A stretch of 64,000 bases of DNA from Microbispora hainanensis (GTDB taxonomy: Bacteria; Actinomycetota; Actinomycetes; Streptosporangiales; Streptosporangiaceae). Location of the stretch: assembly GCF_006874475.1 (NCBI RefSeq), contig NZ_VIRM01000024.1, positions 57,287 to 121,286 on the forward strand. Direction: 5' to 3'. Under the pieces are notes generated by a model. It was given only the letters and a program-made list of their open reading frames with translations, made no database searches and was not told the DNA's origin. Shown piece by piece: positions 10,500 to 18,789 of this stretch. The stretch's first letter is position 1; every line of letters starts with the position of its first letter. A program made the position numbers and the translations under genes.

Positions 10500-10762
10500 C
10501 GCGGCGGCCCGTAGGGCTCGATGGGCGGATCGGAGTAGGGCCCGCCGTCCGCCGCCCCGCCGTCCGCCACCCCCGTGCCCGAGTCGCCGACGCGCCGTCC
10601 GGCCTCCTCCGTCACCCGCAGGACGTACAGGTCCCTGCCGGGATCGACGGGCACCAGACCGTAACCGGTGTCGACATCGTCCTCGGTGAGGCCGAGCCGC
10701 CGCATCGCGGCCTCCAGCGTCGCGGGCGCGGCGAGCCGGACGGTGATGAGCACCTCGGCCAC
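10496..10762 (-). CDS. Small conserved hypothetical protein
   Basis: An 88-residue protein starting at GTG 10762. Residues 1-55 look like a compact alpha/beta domain ([20 protein letters not shown], then [20 protein letters not shown]). A Gly/Asp-rich linker follows, then a distinctive tail, [14 protein letters not shown] do not recognise the family by name. It lies between the subtilisin-like protease gene and the kinase gene on the same strand and overlaps the latter by 4 nt. Its size and place next to a protease without an obvious propeptide raise the idea of a protease partner or inhibitor, but nothing in the sequence proves that. Confidence 0.65.
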   Translation of the reverse strand: MAEVLITVRLAAPATLEAAMRRLGLTEDDVDTGYGLVPVDPGRDLYVLRVTEEAGRRVGDSGTGVADGGAADGGPYSDPPIEPYGPPR

Positions 10763-10806
10763 CGGCCCCGCCTCCCTCTGCTGGACGTCTCGTCACCGGA
10801 CGGCGC

Positions 10807-10890
10807 GGCGCTGTGTCGTTTAGGCCGCTTTCGCGGCGCTGTGTTGTTCAGGCCGCTTTCGCGGCGCTGCGTTTTTCAGGCCGCTTTCGC
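10807..10890. repeat. Three tandem 28-bp repeats at the 3' end of the protease gene
   Basis: Three adjoining 28-bp copies (10807-10834, 10835-10862, 10863-10890) share a GGCGCTG start and an AGGCCGCTTTCGC end and differ at a few bases. Copy 3 contains the last codons and TGA of the protease gene. Each other copy would encode the same RRAAKAA-type ending followed by its own stop. Each copy also forms a GCCGC-TTTC-GCGGC hairpin, so the unit is a repeated stop-plus-hairpin cassette. Confidence 0.85.
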
Positions 10891-12237
10891 GGCTCGGCGG
10901 CGCAGCGCGGCGATGATGCCGGCGGCGTCCACCACGCCGTACCCGTAGTCGTGGTCATACCCTACGGCACTGCGATCATCGGCCGTCCTGCGGAGCAGCG
11001 TCCGGAGCTGGGCGGGCGACAGCACGGTGGAAGGCCAGAGGGAGCGGACGGCGGCGACCAGACCGGCCGCGACGGGACAGGCCGCCGAGGTGCCCGAGTC
11101 GGGCTCGTCGTCGCCGAGCGCCCCTGACCCGGCGAAGTGCGTGTAGGCGCAGACGTCCGGCTTGCGCTTGGTCAGCCGCCCGGGCCCCTGGGAGGAGTAG
11201 CCGACCCGCGTCCCCGCCGTGTCGACCCCGCCGATCGACAGCGCGCTGGGGTGGGAGTTGGCCCCGACGATGGGCCGGTCGGGGAAGGCGCACCTGCTGT
11301 CGCGGCACTGCGTCCCGCAGTTGCCCGCGGCGAACAGGATGTCCGCCCCCGCCTCGGCCAGGCTGCCGACGATCAGGTTGAACGGATGGGCCGCGCTGTC
11401 CGAATAGTTGCCGGGGTGCCCGGGCGGGAAGTCCCAGCGCGGGGAGAACGACCCCCAGCTGTTGGTCACCACGAGCGCCCGCGACTCGGCGGGCTGAGCG
11501 TCGAGGACCTCGCGCAGGTGGGCGTACGCGGCGATGGCGTCGGACAGCAGGCCGTCGAGCGTCGAGCCGCCCTGCCGCCGCGACAGCAGCACGGGCACGT
11601 CCACCAGCGACGCCTTGGGCGCGGCGATGAGCGCGTCGAAGGCGCACATCGTGCCGTGGTCGACCGCGAAGTCCCCCGGGGTTCCGGAGACGCCCTCGGG
11701 GCTCCAGCTCCGCTCGTGATCCACCGTCACGTCCTGCCCGCGGGCGGCCTTGACGTACGCCGCGTTGATGCCGGTGTCGACGACCGCGAGGCTGACGCCG
11801 GAGCCGTCCAGCCCCTCGGCCGCCAGGTCGGGCACGCGCAGCAGCCGTTCGACGTCGTGCCAGTCGCCCACGGCGGGGTCGCCCCCGCAGGTGAGGGAGG
11901 TCTCGATCGCCGGGTCGGCGTACACCGCGACCACGTCGCGGCGGGACACGGGCAGGAGGGCGACCCTGCTGGCGACCTCGTCGTCGGCGATCTCCCCGCG
12001 GACCACGACCGAGGCGTCCTGCGGCGACATGGAGAAGACCAGCGGCTGGTTGAGCGACAGCGGGTCCCCGCCGGGGGACGCGGGCATCGGGCGGGGCACG
12101 GCCACCGGGGCGTACGAGTGGTCGAGGACCACCCCGGGCAGGCCGTCGGCCACGTCCGACGCCATCGAGGGGACCGACGGGTCGGCGACGGCGGCGACCA
12201 GGTCGGGGGACGGACGCAACTGGATGAGTACGCGCAC
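10876..12237 (-). CDS. Subtilisin-like (S8) serine protease, apparently cytosolic
   Basis: A 453-residue S8 peptidase. The catalytic triad is visible: Asp154 in AVVDTGIN, His194 in DHGTMCAF and Ser384 in SGTSAACPVAAG; the oxyanion Asn306 lies in FAAGNCG. There is no signal peptide or membrane helix. The first 140 residues do not look like the usual I9 propeptide and may be a regulatory or substrate-binding domain. Cys-rich loop CGTQCRDSRC (307-316) is unusual for a cytosolic enzyme. Start GTG 12237 has GGAG upstream. It is followed by the small gene 10496-10762 and the kinase; substrate unknown. Confidence 0.88.
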   Translation of the reverse strand: MRVLIQLRPSPDLVAAVADPSVPSMASDVADGLPGVVLDHSYAPVAVPRPMPASPGGDPLSLNQPLVFSMSPQDASVVVRGEIADDEVASRVALLPVSRRDVVAVYADPAIETSLTCGGDPAVGDWHDVERLLRVPDLAAEGLDGSGVSLAVVDTGINAAYVKAARGQDVTVDHERSWSPEGVSGTPGDFAVDHGTMCAFDALIAAPKASLVDVPVLLSRRQGGSTLDGLLSDAIAAYAHLREVLDAQPAESRALVVTNSWGSFSPRWDFPPGHPGNYSDSAAHPFNLIVGSLAEAGADILFAAGNCGTQCRDSRCAFPDRPIVGANSHPSALSIGGVDTAGTRVGYSSQGPGRLTKRKPDVCAYTHFAGSGALGDDEPDSGTSAACPVAAGLVAAVRSLWPSTVLSPAQLRTLLRRTADDRSAVGYDHDYGYGVVDAAGIIAALRRRAAKAA

Positions 12238-12333
12238 GACGAGTCCACTCCGTTACTGTGCGGATCGTGACTGGGTGGATACGTTACGTGACAACCATGC
12301 TGCATCCGGAAGGGCGCGTCCACGCCTTCGCGT

Positions 12334-12359
12334 AAAAACGGCCCGGTGTCGCCCGGCCG
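12334..12359 (-). terminator. Intrinsic terminator of the LCP gene
   Basis: On the minus strand CGGCC (12359-12355) pairs with GGCCG (12343-12339), with extra CCGGG pairing inside, and is followed directly by TTTTT (12338-12334). It lies 26 nt after the LCP stop. One of the few T-tract terminators in this window. Confidence 0.6.
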
Positions 12360-12384
12360 GAAGCCCGCGCCCGAAAGCGCCCGG

Positions 12385-14292
12385 TCAGAAGCCGCACAGC
12401 TCCGAGAGGCTCTTGGCCGCCTTGTCGTTCGTGGTGGGCGTCGCCCGGGGGCTCGCCCCTGCGATGACCGGCGTACGGGAGGGGGACGGGCTCGGCGACG
12501 CGGACGGGGAGCGCGAGCCGGAGGGGGTGGCGGACGCCGCCGATCCGGCGGACGTCATCGGCGAGGCGGTGGCCGCGACGGCGCCCCGCTCGGCCATCGA
12601 GTCCCGGATCGCCTCCCTGGCCAGCTTCCTGATCTTGACCCAGTCCGGGTTGCCCGTGTAGATGAGCGGCGGCACGAACTGAAGGCTGGTGATCTTGGCG
12701 CTGCGCACCTTCATGCCGAGCGGGACGAGGTGCTCCAGCAGGTCGCGGGGGATGTCGGTGCGGAACATGTGCCGGGCCGCCGAGGCGATCTTGTTGAAGT
12801 TCGCGAGCACCGTGGCCGGGGTGACCTGCTGGGCGAGCGCGCCGATGACGCAGCGCTGGCGGGCCATACGGGAGAAGTCGTCGCTGTCCACCCGCGAGCG
12901 GCCATACCAGAGCACCTCCTCGCCGTTGAGCGTCCGGTAGCCGGCCCTGATAGTCCCGGCGGTGCCGAACTTGCCGCCCCATTTGACGTCCTGCTCGACC
13001 CGGATCTTGAGCCCGCCGACCGCGTCGATCAGCGCCGCGAAGCCGTACATGTCGACCATCGCGTAGTAGTCGATGTGCAGGCCCAGGGTGTAGCCGATCG
13101 CGTCCTTCAGCGCCTGCGCGCCCCTGTTCTTGCCGCCCATGACCTGGGGGTTGTTGTCGGCGTAATACCAGACGGAGTTGAGCAGCCCCTGCCCCTCGGC
13201 GTCGAAGCCGTTCGGGAACACCTTGCGCAGGGGGCTGCTCGGGGGGAAGCGGACGTACTGGAGGTTGCGCGGCAGGCTGAACAGGACGGTGTTGCCGGTG
13301 GCGATGTTCACGCTGGCCACGGTCATCGAGTCGGTGCGCACCCCGACCCGGTTGCCCGCCGCGTCGCCGCCGATCAGCAGGAAGTTCACGCGCGTGCGGC
13401 CGTTCCATGGATCCTCGGCGCGTACGGGGACGGGGGTCGAGCCCTCCGCCGGGGCCGTGACGTCGTCGAGTAACTGACTGGCCGTCCTGATGGTGTTCGC
13501 GGTGAAGGCGAACGGGGCCATCACGGCCACGCACAGGACGCCCGCGACGACGCCCGACACCACCTGGCCGGTCTGCGTCAGGCGCTGTGGCCGCAGGGCG
13601 ACGAACGAGAGGAGTACGAGCGCGAACCAGGCGAGCGCGCACACGGCGGCCCCGGCCATGATGGCGGTCATCGTGCTGCCGCGCAGCGCGACCCCCGCGT
13701 CGTCCTTCAGACGCAGGACCAGGATCACCAGGGCGACCAGCACGACGCCGAACGTCGCCAGCAGCGCGATCCCGGTGCGGCGGTTGCCCGCCCGCAGATG
13801 GGCCGCTCCGGGCAGGACGGCCGACAGGGCCGTCCAGCCGATCAGGGAGGCGGTGGTCAGCGGGGGGGCCGAAACGCGGCTGCCCGCCGCGCGGGGCCGA
13901 TGTGGGCGGCGAGCCCGTGGGCGTCCTGCCGTCCTCGCTCCGACCACGCCGCCCCGCGTCTCCACCGGCCCGGCCCGGGTCTCCTGGCCGGCCCGCGTCC
14001 TCGCCGCGCCGGCCCGGGTGACCACCGGGCTGCCCTGCGTTTGCGCCGGATCGGCCTGGGCTCCCGCCGGGTGGACCTGCGTGCCCGCCGGGTGGACCTG
14101 GATTCCCGCCGGGCGGAGCTGCGTGCCCGCCGGGCTGGCCGGGGTGCCCACCACCGGGCTGACCTGGGTCTCCGCCGTACTGACCTGGCCGCTGACCTTC
14201 CCGGGGCCCTCCGGCCTCGTCAGCGGGACCCCCGCCTCGCATGGTTCACCGCTCTCTCTCCCGAAGCTGTGGCTAGGGATTCTAGCCCCCAT
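12385..14292 (-). CDS. LytR-CpsA-Psr (LCP) family cell-wall ligase
   Basis: An LCP-family protein of about 635 residues, long for the family because of a disordered N-terminus. A Pro/Ala/Thr-rich cytosolic region with 7-residue repeats (AGTQVHP-like) covers about the first 125 residues. Three or four membrane helices follow (about 145-275). The extracellular catalytic domain then begins with NFLLIGGDAAGNRVGVRTDS and includes SLPRNLQ, GGLKI and the Arg-containing WYGRSRVDSDDFSRMARQR. A Ser/Pro/Ala tail ends the protein. LCP enzymes transfer polyprenyl-linked glycopolymers to peptidoglycan. The start is uncertain: ATG 14292 lacks a ribosome site, while a well-placed GGGAGAGAGAG precedes an ATG at 14242 in another frame (see findings). 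Confidence 0.8.
   Translation of the reverse strand: MGARIPSHSFGRESGEPCEAGVPLTRPEGPGKVSGQVSTAETQVSPVVGTPASPAGTQLRPAGIQVHPAGTQVHPAGAQADPAQTQGSPVVTRAGAARTRAGQETRAGPVETRGGVVGARTAGRPRARRPHRPRAAGSRVSAPPLTTASLIGWTALSAVLPGAAHLRAGNRRTGIALLATFGVVLVALVILVLRLKDDAGVALRGSTMTAIMAGAAVCALAWFALVLLSFVALRPQRLTQTGQVVSGVVAGVLCVAVMAPFAFTANTIRTASQLLDDVTAPAEGSTPVPVRAEDPWNGRTRVNFLLIGGDAAGNRVGVRTDSMTVASVNIATGNTVLFSLPRNLQYVRFPPSSPLRKVFPNGFDAEGQGLLNSVWYYADNNPQVMGGKNRGAQALKDAIGYTLGLHIDYYAMVDMYGFAALIDAVGGLKIRVEQDVKWGGKFGTAGTIRAGYRTLNGEEVLWYGRSRVDSDDFSRMARQRCVIGALAQQVTPATVLANFNKIASAARHMFRTDIPRDLLEHLVPLGMKVRSAKITSLQFVPPLIYTGNPDWVKIRKLAREAIRDSMAERGAVAATASPMTSAGSAASATPSGSRSPSASPSPSPSRTPVIAGASPRATPTTNDKAAKSLSELCGF
14063..14146. 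repeat. Four tandem 21-bp repeats inside the LCP gene
   Basis: Units of 21 bp beginning CCCGCCGGG start at 14063, 14084, 14105 and 14126. On the coding strand they give the imperfect heptapeptide repeat AGTQVHP in the cytosolic N-terminal region. Such repeats are prone to copy-number change. Confidence 0.75.
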
Positions 14293-14326
14293 ATCCGGAC
14301 AAGGTAGACGCAAACTGTGGCGTTGA

Positions 14327-16474
14327 TCACGATACCGAGCTGGAGCCGACGACCCAGGTGTTGCACTGGTACGCCTTCGGGCGGGTGTAGCCCTGACGGA
14401 ACCAGGCCGCGTTGCTGCGCGTGTTCCCGTGGTCGCGTGGCCCTCCCGGCGGATCGCCCAGGTGGCTGTAGGCCCACAGGAGCGTGTTGCGCTTGGTGGT
14501 GTCGATCGGATACGAGGCGGCGACCGACTGCATGAACATGCCGCCGAAACACGTCGCCTGCAGTTCGTGCCGGCGGCTCAGGGTCAGCCTGCCGCTCCGG
14601 GAGCTGGAGTCGAGCGTCTGCCGCCACCAGGAGTCGGAGATGCCCGTGATGTTCTGGATGTGGTGTCCGTACTCATGGGCCATCATGCTGATGATGATCC
14701 CGTTCCACGAGCCGAGCGGGCCGTACTCCCTCGCCATGGCCGAGGTGGAGGCGTAGATCGTCCTGTTGCTCGGGCAGTAGTACGGCACGTTGCTGCCGGG
14801 GGAGGGATAGTCGCCGCACGCGCCCCTGCCCTTGCGGGCCGCGATCATGTAATTCGGCGGGCTCCAGTCGATCCCGACCCGCTCCAGCGCCGGCCCCCAC
14901 GCCTTGCCCATGCACGTGCCCGTCTTGAGGATCAGCGCCTTGAACTGGGTGTGGTTGTAGATGCTCGCGTTCCCGGCCCGGCAGTTCGTCTTCGCCAGCG
15001 ACCCGGCCCGATAGACGGTGTTGTTCTTCGTCGTGCGGTTGAGCACGGGCTTCGGCCGCGTCGTGGGCTGCGACGTCGGCTTCGAGGTGGGCTGCTGGGT
15101 CGGTTCCGTGTCCGTGGTGGCGTCGTCGGTGGGGAACGGCGAGAAGGTGAAGCTCGGGATCGCGACCGGCGAGACCGTCTCGTCGTGGTTCGACAGGCCG
15201 GCCAGCGCGCTCACGACCACGACGAGCACGAAGACCAGCGCCAGCACGCCCATGAGCGCCCCGATGACCGCCCCCGCGCCGGACTTGCGGCGGGGCGGGC
15301 GCCAGGCGGGCGGATAGGGGGCGGCGGGCCCGCGCGGGGGAGGCGGAGGCTGCGGAGCCCACCCCGGCCCCTGGGGCGGTGCCGGCTGCTGCGCCGGTGC
15401 CGGCGGCGGTGGCGGTGGCACCTGGAACGGCGCCGCCTGGAACGGCATGTCCTGCGAAGGGCCGGGGGGCGCCGTGTTGCCCCACGATCCCGGGAAGTCC
15501 TGCGGATATCCCGGTCCGCCCGGCGTGTACGCCTGGCCTCCCTGGTGGCCCGCCCCGTTCGGCGCGTACGGTGCGCCAGGCGGCGGGCCCGCCGGGGCGG
15601 CGGGGGACGACGGGGGCGCGTAGGGCTGCCCGTAGGGCCCGGCATAAGACTGAGCCGGGGGCTGCGCGGGGGGTTGCCCAGCGTGTTGCACGGGGGGTTG
15701 CATAGAGGGCTGCGCAAAGGACTGCGCGGGAGGCTGTCCGTTCGCTCCGGCGCCCGCCGCGTCCGGCCACCCCGGAGCCTGGGGCTGAGGCTGCGCCCCG
15801 CCCTGGAACTGCGCTCCTCCCGGGAACTGTCCTCCCGGGAACTGTGCCCCGTCATGGAACGGCGTCCCGCCCTGGGGCCCCGGCGGGTAGGGCGTCGCGC
15901 CCGGATAAGGGGCGTTCTGCGCATAGGCGCCGCCCTGCGCCTCCGCCCCCGCGTGAGCTCCCGGGCCGTAGGGCGGCGCGCCCTGCCCATAGGCGCCGCC
16001 GCTGTTCGGACCGGGGTACGGAACCCCGCCCTGCGGCTGAGACCCGGGGTACGCCCCGGCACCCTGCGGCGGCCCGGGGTAGATCCCGTCGCCCTGCGGC
16101 ATGCCGGGAACAGGGGGAGCGCCCTGTGGCGCGGCGTTAGCCGGATAGGCAGGTCCGGGAGGCGGGGCCGGGTAGCCGGGCGGGCCCTGGTGCGCTCCGG
16201 GCGGGTAGGGCCCGCCGTACGGCTGACCCCCCGGCGGCTGGGAGCCGTTCAGCGGCTGTGCCGGCGGCGGATAAGGAGCGGTGCCGGGCGCCTGCTGCCA
16301 CGCGCCGCCCTCGGGTCCGCCCCATCCCTGCGGACCGTACGGCCCCGGAGCCGCGCCGGGTGATCGCGATCCGTCCGGTGGGCCGGGCACGGCCTCCGGC
16401 TGCGGCGAGTACGGCGGCCCCGAATAGGGAGAACTCTCCCCTTGCGGCTCCTGGGGAGGGTACTGCTGCGCCAC
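14327..16474 (-). CDS. Membrane-anchored neutral zinc metallopeptidase with Pro/Gly/Gln-rich N-terminus
   Basis: A 715-residue protein in three parts. Residues 1 to about 400 are low-complexity Pro/Gly/Gln/Ala/Tyr sequence, predicted cytosolic. One membrane helix follows (AVIGALMGVLALVFVLVVVV), then a Thr/Pro linker. The last 200 residues form an extracellular zinc peptidase of the YpfJ-like family (PF04228 type). The active-site motif is AHEYGHH (HExxH) with a downstream ELQATCFGG supplying the third ligand region; Cys residues at the start and end of the domain may pair. The GTG start 16474 has AAAGGGGG upstream. It lies 34 nt upstream of the LCP start on the same strand, so both envelope genes are probably co-transcribed. 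Confidence 0.85.
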   Translation of the reverse strand: MAQQYPPQEPQGESSPYSGPPYSPQPEAVPGPPDGSRSPGAAPGPYGPQGWGGPEGGAWQQAPGTAPYPPPAQPLNGSQPPGGQPYGGPYPPGAHQGPPGYPAPPPGPAYPANAAPQGAPPVPGMPQGDGIYPGPPQGAGAYPGSQPQGGVPYPGPNSGGAYGQGAPPYGPGAHAGAEAQGGAYAQNAPYPGATPYPPGPQGGTPFHDGAQFPGGQFPGGAQFQGGAQPQPQAPGWPDAAGAGANGQPPAQSFAQPSMQPPVQHAGQPPAQPPAQSYAGPYGQPYAPPSSPAAPAGPPPGAPYAPNGAGHQGGQAYTPGGPGYPQDFPGSWGNTAPPGPSQDMPFQAAPFQVPPPPPPAPAQQPAPPQGPGWAPQPPPPPRGPAAPYPPAWRPPRRKSGAGAVIGALMGVLALVFVLVVVVSALAGLSNHDETVSPVAIPSFTFSPFPTDDATTDTEPTQQPTSKPTSQPTTRPKPVLNRTTKNNTVYRAGSLAKTNCRAGNASIYNHTQFKALILKTGTCMGKAWGPALERVGIDWSPPNYMIAARKGRGACGDYPSPGSNVPYYCPSNRTIYASTSAMAREYGPLGSWNGIIISMMAHEYGHHIQNITGISDSWWRQTLDSSSRSGRLTLSRRHELQATCFGGMFMQSVAASYPIDTTKRNTLLWAYSHLGDPPGGPRDHGNTRSNAAWFRQGYTRPKAYQCNTWVVGSSSVS

Positions 16475-16625
16475 GACATTGCCCCCTTTGTGGATTTGGG
16501 GCAAAAGAATACTGTTTCCCCATCCATCACGGATGTAGCAGATGTCGGGCACGATGCGTAATCGACCGGCGTGATCTCTGCGATGTTCCGGAATCGCCGG
16601 GCTCGTCTGCCCTAGCGTTTTTCGC

Positions 16626-17495
16626 ATGAATCTGCAGCAGCTCCGTTACGTGGTCGCCACTGCGGAGCACCGCACTATGACCGATGCCGCCAGATCGCTC
16701 TATATCGCGCAGCCTGCTCTGTCCCGCGCGATACGCGACCTGGAACGTGAACTCGGAATGACGCTTTTCGCCCGCTCGGGCCGCGGGGTCGTCGTGACGG
16801 CCCAGGGACGCCGGGTGGTGAAGCTGGCCCGTGAGGCCCTCGACGCGGTGGCCGAGATCGAGGCCCTCGCGACGCAGAGCAACTCCTCCGGCGCCGAACT
16901 GCGGATCGCGTCCACCCCGAGCCTGGAGCCCGGCCTCGCCGGGCGTCTGCTGCCCGCCTACGCCGCCGAGCATCCGGGGATCCGGGTGCAGATCGTACGG
17001 TGCGAGGGCCGGGAGGCGGTGGTCAGCGCGGTCCGCGAGCAGCGGGCCGATCTCGGGCTGACCGACCTCCCGGTGCCCACCGACCTGGTGAGCCACCCGC
17101 TCGAACGCCAGGAGATCGTGCTGATCTCCCCGCCCGGCCTCGACCTGCCCGACCCCGTCCCGGTGGCCAGGCTCGACGGAATGAGGCTGGTGCTGCCCGC
17201 CCCTGGCAGCCCCCGCCGCAGGGAGTTCGACCAGATCTTCGCCACGCACGGCGTCCGTCCGGTCCCGGCCGTCGAGTCCGACGAGCGCCGGGGCTGGCTG
17301 CGGACCGTACGGGAGGGGCGGGCTTCGCTGCTGTGGTATCGGGGCATGGCCGAGCAGGCGGCCAAGGCCGGCCTGGTGGTCCGCTCGCTCGACCCCTCGC
17401 TCCGCAAGATCATCGCGGTCGTGCACGCCCGGCGGCGGCTGCCCGCGATGGCGCAGCACTTCGTGGCCCTGGCCGAGGGCGGCTCGGCGGCGTGA
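16626..17495 (+). CDS. LysR-family transcriptional regulator
   Basis: A 289-residue LysR-type regulator of normal length. The N-terminal winged helix is clear: MNLQQLRYVVATAEHRTMTD, AARSLYIAQPALSRAIRDLE, then a linker helix. Residues about 90-285 form the two-lobe effector-binding domain. It is divergent from the zinc peptidase gene (151-bp gap) and is followed after 86 bp by the FolP2-like gene. The natural target and inducer cannot be told from sequence; autoregulation and control of the divergent gene are the family habit. Confidence 0.88.
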   Translation: MNLQQLRYVVATAEHRTMTDAARSLYIAQPALSRAIRDLERELGMTLFARSGRGVVVTAQGRRVVKLAREALDAVAEIEALATQSNSSGAELRIASTPSLEPGLAGRLLPAYAAEHPGIRVQIVRCEGREAVVSAVREQRADLGLTDLPVPTDLVSHPLERQEIVLISPPGLDLPDPVPVARLDGMRLVLPAPGSPRRREFDQIFATHGVRPVPAVESDERRGWLRTVREGRASLLWYRGMAEQAAKAGLVVRSLDPSLRKIIAVVHARRRLPAMAQHFVALAEGGSAA

Positions 17496-17568
17496 GCGCA
17501 TGCCGTCTTTTTGGACCGTTCCACGACCGCGTCTTCGGCGGGCACGCGAGAGGACGCCGTCCAGCTAG

Positions 17569-17574
17569 TACGCT
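17569..17574 (+). promoter_or_regulatory. -10 box of leaderless folP2-like gene
   Basis: TACGCT ends 7 nt before ATG 17582, with no ribosome site between. This fits a leaderless transcript. Confidence 0.35.
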
Positions 17575-17581
17575 GGCGGCG

Positions 17582-18463
17582 ATGTCCACTTCGCCGATGC
17601 CCGCCGAGGCGCCCGGCCTGCCCGCCGTCCTGCGCCTGCGCGGCCGTGCCTTCGGTCCCGGCGACTTCGCGGTCATGGCCGTGGTCAACCGGACCCCCGA
17701 CTCCTTCTACGACAGGGGATCGACCTACGCCTTCTCGGCGGCGGTCGACGCCGCCTCCCGCCTCATCGAGGAGGGCGCGGACATCGTGGACATCGGCGGC
17801 GTGAAGGCCGGTCCCGGCACGGAGGTCGACCCGGCCGAGGAGATACGCCGTGTGGCGGAGGTCGTCGCCGCGGTGCGCGACCGGCACCCTGATGTGATCA
17901 TCAGTGTCGACACCTGGCGGTCGGAGGTCGCCAAGGTCGTCGCCGAGGCCGGGGCCGACCTGCTCAACGACACCTGGGGCGGGGTGGACCCCCGGCTCGC
18001 CGAGGTGGCCGCGGCGTACGGCATCGGCCTGGTGTGCGCGCACGCCGGGCGGGTGGAGCCGCGCACCCGCCCGCACCGCATCGCCTATGAGGACGTGGTG
18101 GCCGACGTGGTCGCGTACACGACCGAGCTCGCGGAGCGCGCGGTCGCCGCGGGAGTCCGCCGCGACGCGATCCTGATCGACCCGGCCCACGACTTCGGCA
18201 AGAACACGTGGCACTCGCTGGAGGTCAGCAGGCGGCTCGACGAGCTGACCGCCACAGGGTGGCCGGTGCTGGTGGCCGTCTCCAACAAGGACTTCGTCGG
18301 TGAGACCCTGGGCGGCCTGCCCGTGGAGGAGCGCCACTCGGGCACGCTGGCCACGCTCGCCGTGTCGGCGCTGCAGGGCGCCCGGGTGTTCCGCGTCCAC
18401 GACGCGGCGAGCGCCCGTACGGCTCTCGCAGTCGTCAACCGCCTCTCCGGCGCGTCTTCCTAG
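17582..18463 (+). CDS. folP2: Dihydropteroate synthase-like protein (FolP2 type)
   Basis: A 293-residue TIM-barrel protein of the dihydropteroate synthase family. The DHPS signature NRTPDSFYDRG is present near residue 40, and the barrel continues with DIGGVKAGPG, SVDTWRSEVA, NDTWGG and NKDFVGETLGG, ending with RVHDAASAR. DIGGVKAGPG replaces the DVGGESTRPG of true DHPS, and the pterin-binding loops differ in the same way as in mycobacterial FolP2, which lacks DHPS activity. In mycobacteria folP2 lies beside gpgS; here a gpgS gene lies 20 kb away (38761). Function of FolP2 proteins remains unsettled. Confidence 0.82.
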   Translation: MSTSPMPAEAPGLPAVLRLRGRAFGPGDFAVMAVVNRTPDSFYDRGSTYAFSAAVDAASRLIEEGADIVDIGGVKAGPGTEVDPAEEIRRVAEVVAAVRDRHPDVIISVDTWRSEVAKVVAEAGADLLNDTWGGVDPRLAEVAAAYGIGLVCAHAGRVEPRTRPHRIAYEDVVADVVAYTTELAERAVAAGVRRDAILIDPAHDFGKNTWHSLEVSRRLDELTATGWPVLVAVSNKDFVGETLGGLPVEERHSGTLATLAVSALQGARVFRVHDAASARTALAVVNRLSGASS

Positions 18464-18789
18464 CCCCTCGATCCCCGGTACGGCCGGCTGGAGGGAGCGG
18501 AGCTTCCTTGCGGCGCGGTGACCGACCCTGCCAGTGCCTGCCGCCGAATCACCGTCGTACGGGCCGTTTCTCCTGGGGCTCCGCGCACCGTCGCCTTCGA
18601 CTGCTTCCGCCGCCGGACCCCGGGTTCGTCCGCGCGGTGATCCCGCGGGCCCGGCTGGACCCTCCCCTCGTCGTCCGGCTGTGGTCCGCAGCGGCTCACC
18701 GCGTGCTCATCGACCGTTCGCGATCCTGCGTGGCTTTCGTGGGCTTTTCGTGGGCTTTCGCGACCATTTACGACGGGTGTGGAGTTGTC
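18464..18789. other. Gene-free stretch before the MFS exporter
   Basis: These 326 bp between the folP2-like gene and the exporter hold no gene that I can support; GC is high and third-position bias is absent in all frames. The only structure seen is a triple repeat at 18732-18762: three copies of GGCTTTCGTG or near variants, in 10-11-bp steps, 28-58 nt before the exporter start. This places one copy per helical turn and is a reasonable regulator-binding array. Confidence 0.5.

Noticed and set aside
10807..10890. Possible CRISPR-like array
   Set aside because: The 28-bp units adjoin each other without spacers and contain coding sequence; this is a tandem duplication.
13861..14242. Gly/Pro-rich alternative N-terminus for the LCP protein through a frameshift at the C7 run
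   Set aside because: Third-position GC is clearly higher in the LCP frame through most of this stretch, so the Gly/Pro-rich frame is probably a by-product of the 21-bp repeats. The start problem itself is kept as a finding.
17582..18463. Second sulfonamide-target dihydropteroate synthase
   Set aside because: The substrate-binding loops are of the FolP2 type, which lacks the activity; named as DHPS-like only.
18508..18789. N-terminal extension of the MFS exporter
   Set aside because: The frame is open but lacks coding bias and membrane-protein character before ATG 18790, which has a ribosome site and begins with helix 1.
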